This document shows positions 5,467 to 10,253 of a DNA stretch of 10,253 bases, in pieces. Made by a program: the position numbers and the translations under genes. The notes under the pieces are model-generated. The model was not told the DNA's origin, made no database searches, and saw nothing but the letters and a program-made list of their open reading frames with translations. The DNA is from an uncultured Peptococcaceae bacterium. Its GTDB lineage: Bacteria > Bacillota > Peptococcia > Peptococcales > Peptococcaceae. The stretch spans positions 1-10,253 of the forward strand of contig CABQBF010000087.1 of NCBI GenBank assembly GCA_902462325.1, given 5' to 3'. Each line of letters starts with the position of its first letter. Within the stretch, counting starts at the first letter, position 1.

Positions 5467-6225
5467 CTAATCTTCAGTAAAATAGGCAATGGCCTGCCGT
5501 ACCTTACAAAGCTGCACACTGGTATTGTGGCAGGGGCCGTTGGGCCGCTCATTCAGCACACCCACCACCGGAATGCGCTGTTGGTTCATATCCTTGATGC
5601 CGCTGGTTAAATCCCGCTCGCAGGCAATAGCCACAATGGCTTTGGGATGATAAGCCTTGGCAAATTTTCGTGCGAAGGTGCCGCCGCTGGCCACCACAAA
5701 ATTGACGCCAGTTTCCTCCGCAATGGTCAACAGACCGTCCACGCTGCATCGTCCGCAGCGATGGCAATTATGTACGTCAATGGTGATTTTATAAGGACAG
5801 GTGGTATTTTGCAGACAATGGGGCGCCAGCACCAGCACTTCCTCCGGCCGGTACTTCCGGGCCGCCGTTACAGTCATCTGATTGTTGATTTTGATGTAAG
5901 AATCCTCAATCTCCTCTTTAGAAATGCCAACAAGTTGGCCCAACGCCAGCACCATGGGATAGAACAACTCAATGATAGAACGGCCCAGCTTTTGCAGCAG
6001 CGGCGATTTGGCGCCAAACATCAGCGCAAAAACCAAACTGCCCAGCCCAATTCCCATCATCAGCATCAGCATGACAAAGCCGGCCACCAGAGCGACAATC
6101 AGCAAATGGCGCAGCGCCTCCGAGGCGTTGGTCATCAGAAACCAAATGGCGCCGAACACCAGCAGATACAACAGCAGTGTGGCAATTCCCAACAGGATAA
6201 AAATGCGTTTTTTGCCTTTATCCAT
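5467..6225 (-). CDS. DUF116 family membrane-anchored cysteine-rich protein, function unknown
   Basis: A 252-residue protein of the DUF116 family, which has no defined activity that I know of. Two hydrophobic segments (about 7-31 and 39-70) anchor it in the membrane and a soluble domain follows. That domain has eight cysteines: C137, C143, C154, C157, C160, C202, C232 and C240. CHRCGRC (154-160) looks like a metal or iron-sulfur binding site, and C202 in VAIACERDL lies beside a possible nucleotide- or substrate-binding fold. The ATG at 6225 overlaps the 3' end of fmt by 8 bases with only a weak ribosome binding site (GAACAGG next to the ATG), so it probably depends on coupling with fmt. A GTG at 6234 and an upstream start at 6267 are open but less convincing. 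The constant position between fmt and the zinc peptidase is a known neighbourhood; a redox or maturation role is inference. Confidence 0.88.
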   Translation of the reverse strand: MDKGKKRIFILLGIATLLLYLLVFGAIWFLMTNASEALRHLLIVALVAGFVMLMLMMGIGLGSLVFALMFGAKSPLLQKLGRSIIELFYPMVLALGQLVGISKEEIEDSYIKINNQMTVTAARKYRPEEVLVLAPHCLQNTTCPYKITIDVHNCHRCGRCSVDGLLTIAEETGVNFVVASGGTFARKFAKAYHPKAIVAIACERDLTSGIKDMNQQRIPVVGVLNERPNGPCHNTSVQLCKVRQAIAYFTED

Positions 6226-7159
6226 CCTGTTCACCAAACCGAACGCCTTTGGCCAGCCCCGTACCATTACAAAACGCTTTGGCCGCCATAGCTTTTTTCC
6301 CGGCAGGCTGCAACTCTAACAGCTCCAGACAACCGGCGCCGGTCTGCACCAAAATGCCGTCCTTGCCGATTTCCACCACAGTTCCCGGCTGATGGCCGCC
6401 GTCCCGCTGCACAACACGGCTTTTCCACAGCTTCAGCCGCTGGCCGTTCCACAGCGTGTACGCGCCGGGGGCCGGCGCCAAACCGCGAATCTGACAATGC
6501 AACCTTTCCGCTGGCTGCGTCCAATCAATCATTTCATCTTCTTTTAAAATTCTGGCTGCATAGGTAGCCTTGCTTTCCTCCTGCTTTTGCGGCCGGATAC
6601 CGCCTGCCGGTAATTGCTCCAGCACCTGCACCAGCAATTCGCCGCCCAACACCGCCAGTTTTTCAAACATGGTGCCGCTAGTATCGTCCTCCGTAATGGG
6701 CATGCTGCCCTGCAACAGCATATCGCCCGTATCCATACCCAAATCCATCTGCATGATTGTAACGCCGCTTTCCCGACAGCCATCCAGCACCGCCCGCTGA
6801 ATAGGCGCTGCACCGCGATAGGCCGGCAGCAAAGAGCCATGCACATTGATACAGCCATAAGGCGGCAATTCCAGCACAGCCTGGGGCAAAATACGGCCAT
6901 AAGCCACCACCACAATCACTTCCGGTTCATATCCGGCAAGCAACTCCAAAAAGGCTCCATCCTTCACACAATCGGGCTGATGTACCGGCAACCCCAGTTC
7001 CAGCGCTCTGGTTTTCACCGCCGGAAAGGCCAGTTGCTTGCCCCGTCCTTTGGGACGGTCGGGCTGGGTAATCACCGCAGCCACCTCATGGCCTGCCGTT
7101 ACCAGCGCGTTTAACGACTGTACCGCAAAATCCGGCGTTCCCATAAACACAACGCGCAT
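6218..7159 (-). CDS. fmt: Methionyl-tRNA formyltransferase
   Basis: A 313-residue enzyme that transfers a formyl group from 10-formyl-tetrahydrofolate to initiator Met-tRNA, needed for normal translation initiation. The catalytic triad is intact: N105 and H107 in INVHGSLLPAYRG and D143 in MDLGMDTGD, each one residue short of the E. coli numbering. The N-terminal MGTPDFA and the loop TQPDRPKGRG (31-40), which contacts the tRNA acceptor stem, are present. The C-terminal tRNA-binding domain occupies about 205-310. The ATG at 7159 has GGAGG 8 bases upstream; a GTG nine bases earlier overlaps the ribosome binding site. The gene lies 12 bases after def, the usual def-fmt pair whose products add and remove the formyl group. 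Its 3' end overlaps the DUF116 gene by 8 bases. Confidence 0.97.
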   Translation of the reverse strand: MRVVFMGTPDFAVQSLNALVTAGHEVAAVITQPDRPKGRGKQLAFPAVKTRALELGLPVHQPDCVKDGAFLELLAGYEPEVIVVVAYGRILPQAVLELPPYGCINVHGSLLPAYRGAAPIQRAVLDGCRESGVTIMQMDLGMDTGDMLLQGSMPITEDDTSGTMFEKLAVLGGELLVQVLEQLPAGGIRPQKQEESKATYAARILKEDEMIDWTQPAERLHCQIRGLAPAPGAYTLWNGQRLKLWKSRVVQRDGGHQPGTVVEIGKDGILVQTGAGCLELLELQPAGKKAMAAKAFCNGTGLAKGVRFGEQDG

Positions 7160-7171
7160 GGCAATCACCTC

Positions 7172-7636
7172 CTACTTCTGATACTCGATATTGGTGGCCG
7201 TATCCAGAAACAAAATCCCGTCTAAATGGTCAATTTCATGCTGCAAAGCCCGGGCCAGAAAATCCTCGCCTTCAACGATGATTTCTTCCCCTTCCGGATT
7301 CAGCGCCTTCACCTTGACATATTTGCTGCGCTTTACATCGCCCCACATACCGGGGCAGCTCAGGCACCCTTCTGGGCCTTCCTGCACGCCGGATCGCTCC
7401 AGAATTTCCGGATTAATCAGCTTTAACGGGCCAGGCCCCGCTTCGCCCACATCAACCACCACAAGCCGTTTCAAAATGCCTACCTGCGGCGCCGCCAAGC
7501 CTACGCCGTTGGACTGATACATGGTTTCCAACATATTATCCAACAGTTTTTTCACATTGGGGGTAATTTCCGGTACCGGCTTGCACGTTTTGCGTAAAAG
7601 TTTATCTTCCTTGGTTACAATATTGTAAATGGACAT
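7172..7636 (-). CDS. def: Peptide deformylase
   Basis: A 154-residue metalloenzyme that removes the N-formyl group from new polypeptides at the ribosome exit. All three family motifs are present: GVGLAAPQVG (44-53), EGCLSCPG (89-96) with metal ligand C91, and HEIDH (133-137) with ligands H133 and H137 and catalytic E134. Iron is the usual physiological metal. Motif 2 has Cys at position 94, where many family members carry an aliphatic residue. Length and lack of a long C-terminal extension resemble the shorter deformylases. The ATG at 7636 has AGGAGG 8 bases upstream. It follows priA by 21 bases and precedes fmt by 12, so the three are almost certainly co-transcribed. Confidence 0.97.
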   Translation of the reverse strand: MSIYNIVTKEDKLLRKTCKPVPEITPNVKKLLDNMLETMYQSNGVGLAAPQVGILKRLVVVDVGEAGPGPLKLINPEILERSGVQEGPEGCLSCPGMWGDVKRSKYVKVKALNPEGEEIIVEGEDFLARALQHEIDHLDGILFLDTATNIEYQK

Positions 7637-7657
7637 GGTTTTAACCTCCTGACTATA

Positions 7658-10099
7658 CTATAAAACACTTAATGGCTCCACATCAATAAGAATTCTCAAA
7701 GTTTTACTCTTTCTTGATAAATTCATCAACTTTTGCCCATACTCGGCGGCTTCCCGCAATAAATCTAAAGATTCTCCCTTTAGAATCACATGAAACCGAT
7801 GCCGGCGGCGCACAATCGAAACAGGCGCTTCCGACGGCCCCAACAATTCCACCGCCGGATAACGCTGCGCCAGCGCTGCGGCCATGTCCCGCAGCGCCTC
7901 CAGCAATCCGGCAGGCTGAAAGTCCGATACCAAAAGCCGCACCAGATAACAAAAAGGCGGATACACCATCAGCTCCCGCATCTGGATTTCTTTTTCATAA
8001 AAAGCCAGATAATCATGCTGCTGGGCTGCCACAATGCTGTAATGCTTCGGATTATAGGTTTGAATCACAACGCGGCCCGGCTTATCGCCCCGTCCGGCCC
8101 GGCCCGCCACCTGCGTCAATAACTGAAAGGTGCGCTCCGCCGCCGTATAGTCGGGCAAATTTAAAATTAAATCGGCGGCCAGCACCCCTACCGCAGTCAC
8201 ATTGGGAAAATCCAGCCCCTTGGCCACCATCTGGGTGCCAATCAACACCTGGGTTTCTCCGCGGGCAAACCGCTCCAAAATCTGATTGTGGGCGTCTTTA
8301 TTTTGGGTGGTGTCCAAATCCATCCGGTCGGCGGTTACCCACGGCCACAAGCGGCGCACTTCCTCCGCCACCAGCTCCGTTCCCGAACCCATATAGCGGA
8401 TAAAACGGCTGCCGCAATGGGGACAGTGCTTCGGTGCCGGCGTCATATAATCACAATAATGGCACTTGGCCAAATTCTGCTCCTTGTGATAGGTCAGCGC
8501 AATGGAGCATTTTTCACAGGTCAGCGTATACCCGCACTCCCTGCAAACTATGGCGCTGGAAAAGCCCCGCCGGTTCAAAAACAAAATCACCTGCTCGCCC
8601 CGACTTAGGCTATCCTCCATAGTTTGCCGCAAACACTGGCTGAACATACTGCGATTGCCGGCCTGAAATTCCCGGGCCATGCTGACAATCTCCACCTCCG
8701 GCAACGGCTGGGCCTTAGCCCGCTGAGAAAGAGTCAGCAGCGTGCCCTTGCCCTGCCCAATCTCATAAAAGCTCTGCACCGAAGGCGTGGCGCTGCCCAA
8801 CAGCAACAAACCGCCATTTTGCTCCATCCGCCGCCGCGCCACCTGCCGGGCATGATAGCGGGGATCCGGCTCCGATTGCTTAAAGGTGGTTTCATGCTCC
8901 TCGTCCATGATAATCAGCCGCAGCTTCTGCACCGGCGCAAACACCGCGCTGCGCACACCAACCACCACACGGGTTTTCCCGTCGTGCAGCCGCTGCCAGG
9001 CGTCCAGCCGTTCTCCATCGGATAAATTGCTGTGCAGCACCTCCACCGCTTCTCCCAAAACAGCCCGAAACCGGCCAATCAACTGCGGCGTTAAAGAAAT
9101 TTCCGGCACCAGCACCATAGCGCCCTGCCCCTGCTCCAACACATAGCGCAGCGCCCGCAAATACACCTCCGTTTTGCCGCTTCCGGTTACACCATGCAGC
9201 AGTACGCAATCCGGTTGGCCGCTATCCAGCTTTTCCACAATGACCGCCAGCGCCGCCTGCTGCTCCCCATTCAAACTCAACTTTTGCTCGTTGCGAAACA
9301 CAGCGCAATCGGCAGAAAACCGTTCCACCTGCACCTGTTTGCGCACAATCAGATTTTTTTGCAGCAATCCCTTCACCGCGCCCTGATAATTGGGCCAATA
9401 GCTACGCAAGGTTTTGCTGTCGCTGGCGCCCTGATAGGTCAAAAAGCGCAGAATTTCCCACTGCACCTTTGCCCGCGCCAGTTGCTTCTGGGCCTCCTGT
9501 AATTGAGCCGGCTCCAGGCAGCTCTCATACACATACTCCAGCCTGCTGCCGCCCTGCTGCACCAAAGAGGTTTCCAAACGCACCAAATCCAACTGCTGTA
9601 GCTGCTGCAACAAACCGTCGCAATTAGGCACCTGTTTTTGCAGCGCCGACAGCGACACCCGCTGCTTCTGCTCCACCACGGCTGCCAAACGGGCCACCTC
9701 CTCGTCCAGCAGCAAAAGCTGCGCCTGGGCCAATTCGGAATGCCCGTTCCAGACCACCACGTCCCGCTTTTTGCTGCGGGCAAACTTGGGCAGCATATAT
9801 TCCAACACATAATAGCAAGGACATACATAATACTTGCTCAACCACACCGCCAGCTCTACCAATTCCCGATTAAGCAGCGTCTGCGGCTCCGGCACCGCCA
9901 GAATGTCCTTATAATCGGCCTGCCCATCTTCCTCCGCCATTGCCGTCACATATCCGTGGGCCTGCTGATTGCTCCGTCCAATCGGCACCAGCACCAAACT
10001 GCCCCACTGCACCTGCGGCGCTAACTGCTGCGGAACCCGATAGGTCAGCAAATCACAATAATCCGCCATTTTTCGCGACACAGCCACCCCCACCAGCAT
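7658..10099 (-). CDS. priA: Primosomal protein N' (replication restart helicase PriA)
   Basis: An 813-residue superfamily-2 DNA helicase that recognises stalled forks and recombination intermediates and reloads the replisome. An N-terminal DNA-binding domain (about 1-105) is followed by a Gln/Leu-rich linker and winged-helix region (about 120-260). The helicase core then shows Walker A GVTGSGKT (303-310), motif II DEEH (399-402), motif III GSATPS (435-440), motif V GTQMVAKGLD (621-630) and motif VI QVAGRAGRG (663-671). The zinc-binding insert carries eight cysteines (C519, C522, C528, C531, C546, C549, C559, C562) in four pairs. The C-terminal domain follows, with RRRHRFHVILKG at 764-775. The ATG at 10099 has GGAGG 7 bases upstream. 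It is the first gene of the operon, with a promoter about 50 bases upstream; coaBC often precedes priA in related genomes and is not seen here. Confidence 0.98.
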   Translation of the reverse strand: MLVGVAVSRKMADYCDLLTYRVPQQLAPQVQWGSLVLVPIGRSNQQAHGYVTAMAEEDGQADYKDILAVPEPQTLLNRELVELAVWLSKYYVCPCYYVLEYMLPKFARSKKRDVVVWNGHSELAQAQLLLLDEEVARLAAVVEQKQRVSLSALQKQVPNCDGLLQQLQQLDLVRLETSLVQQGGSRLEYVYESCLEPAQLQEAQKQLARAKVQWEILRFLTYQGASDSKTLRSYWPNYQGAVKGLLQKNLIVRKQVQVERFSADCAVFRNEQKLSLNGEQQAALAVIVEKLDSGQPDCVLLHGVTGSGKTEVYLRALRYVLEQGQGAMVLVPEISLTPQLIGRFRAVLGEAVEVLHSNLSDGERLDAWQRLHDGKTRVVVGVRSAVFAPVQKLRLIIMDEEHETTFKQSEPDPRYHARQVARRRMEQNGGLLLLGSATPSVQSFYEIGQGKGTLLTLSQRAKAQPLPEVEIVSMAREFQAGNRSMFSQCLRQTMEDSLSRGEQVILFLNRRGFSSAIVCRECGYTLTCEKCSIALTYHKEQNLAKCHYCDYMTPAPKHCPHCGSRFIRYMGSGTELVAEEVRRLWPWVTADRMDLDTTQNKDAHNQILERFARGETQVLIGTQMVAKGLDFPNVTAVGVLAADLILNLPDYTAAERTFQLLTQVAGRAGRGDKPGRVVIQTYNPKHYSIVAAQQHDYLAFYEKEIQMRELMVYPPFCYLVRLLVSDFQPAGLLEALRDMAAALAQRYPAVELLGPSEAPVSIVRRRHRFHVILKGESLDLLREAAEYGQKLMNLSRKSKTLRILIDVEPLSVL

Positions 10100-10151
10100 T
10101 CCGCCACCTCCTTACCGCACGGGCATTTTTTGTCAAACACAGATAAATATT

Positions 10152-10181
10152 ATTATAGCATAGAATTGGCAGGATAAGCAA
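10152..10181 (-). promoter_or_regulatory. Sigma-A promoter of the priA-def-fmt-rsmB-rlmN operon
   Basis: On the minus strand a perfect TATAAT (10152-10157) carries an extended -10 TG one base upstream. A weak -35, TTGCTT (10176-10181), lies 18 bases away. The extended -10 can compensate for the poor -35. The expected start is near 10145, with a leader of about 45 bases and no visible riboswitch or attenuator. I found no other good promoter inside the operon. Confidence 0.68.
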
Positions 10182-10253
10182 AAGAATATTCTGTGCAAAC
10201 TACTATATTTTTTAATTTCTTTTTGCTACACTTTGCATTTTTATTTGCTACCC
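10182..10253. other. AT-rich region upstream of the operon promoter with short repeats
   Basis: No gene is visible. A perfect 10-bp palindrome, AGAATATTCT (10183-10192), lies one base upstream of the -35 box. Further out TTTGC occurs at 10222, 10232 and 10244, the outer two as TTTGCTAC, so the copies are 10 and 12 bp apart, close to one helical turn. The AT-richness could act as an UP element. These may be regulator sites for priA or for a gene beyond the right edge. Confidence 0.3.

Noticed and set aside
5647..6291. 214-codon plus-strand frame antisense to DUF116
   Set aside because: It is His/Gln-rich, as expected for antisense of a CTG/CAG-biased gene, without a ribosome binding site or recognisable domain.
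10140..10157. AT-rich partial palindrome around TATAATAATATTTA resembling a PerR-type box
   Set aside because: It matches only part of the PerR consensus and coincides with the -10 box and AT-rich start region of the operon promoter, where such matches arise easily.

Overview
All the genes I can support lie on the minus strand. The window suggests a spore-forming, Gram-positive-type bacterium (Firmicutes/Bacillota). The clearest sign is an alpha/beta-type small acid-soluble spore protein (SASP). Other signs are strong AGGAGG-type ribosome binding sites before almost every gene, sigma-A-like promoters, many rho-independent terminators, and the gene order priA-def-fmt-DUF116-zinc peptidase-rsmB-rlmN. 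That order is familiar from Clostridia and spore-forming Negativicutes; I cannot narrow it further by eye. Base composition is mixed, and several proteins are unusually rich in glutamine encoded by CAG.

Right and centre (about 10180 down to 2297): one long, tightly packed operon. It starts at a sigma-A-type promoter at 10152-10181 and reads priA (replication restart helicase), def (peptide deformylase), fmt (Met-tRNA formyltransferase), a membrane-anchored cysteine-rich DUF116 protein, a YugP-type membrane zinc metallopeptidase, rsmB (16S rRNA m5C967 methyltransferase) and rlmN (23S rRNA A2503/tRNA methyltransferase). It ends at a terminator just after rlmN. Junctions are short gaps or overlaps of 1 to 8 bases, so translation is probably coupled. 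The theme is translation: formylation and deformylation of initiator Met, plus rRNA modification. PriA and two poorly characterised membrane proteins travel with it.

Left-centre (2255 down to 1358): a single-gene unit for a TauE/SafE (TSUP) family permease. It has its own good sigma-A promoter (TTGATT-N17-TATAAT) and its own terminator.

Left (1320 down to 687): a likely sporulation unit. It holds an unrecognised 54-residue cysteine-containing small protein (1066-1230) with a strong ribosome binding site and internal repeats, then the SASP gene. The SASP has a good match to a forespore sigma-G/sigma-F promoter (GCATA-N17-CAAAATA) and a strong terminator.

Far left (656 down to 1): an Rrf2-family regulator with three cysteines placed for an iron-sulfur cluster. 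Its promoter overlaps an inverted repeat built on TAAACAT/ATGTTTA. After its bidirectional-looking terminator comes another minus-strand promoter (TTGACA-N17-TACCAT) facing out of the window, flanked by a variant of the same repeat. This suggests that the regulator controls itself and the next gene, which lies beyond the left edge.

I saw no rRNA, tRNA, CRISPR array, insertion sequence or prophage. No gap between supported genes exceeds 300 bases. The most novel items are the 54-aa protein and the putative Rrf2 operator pair; the rest is a conserved core region.
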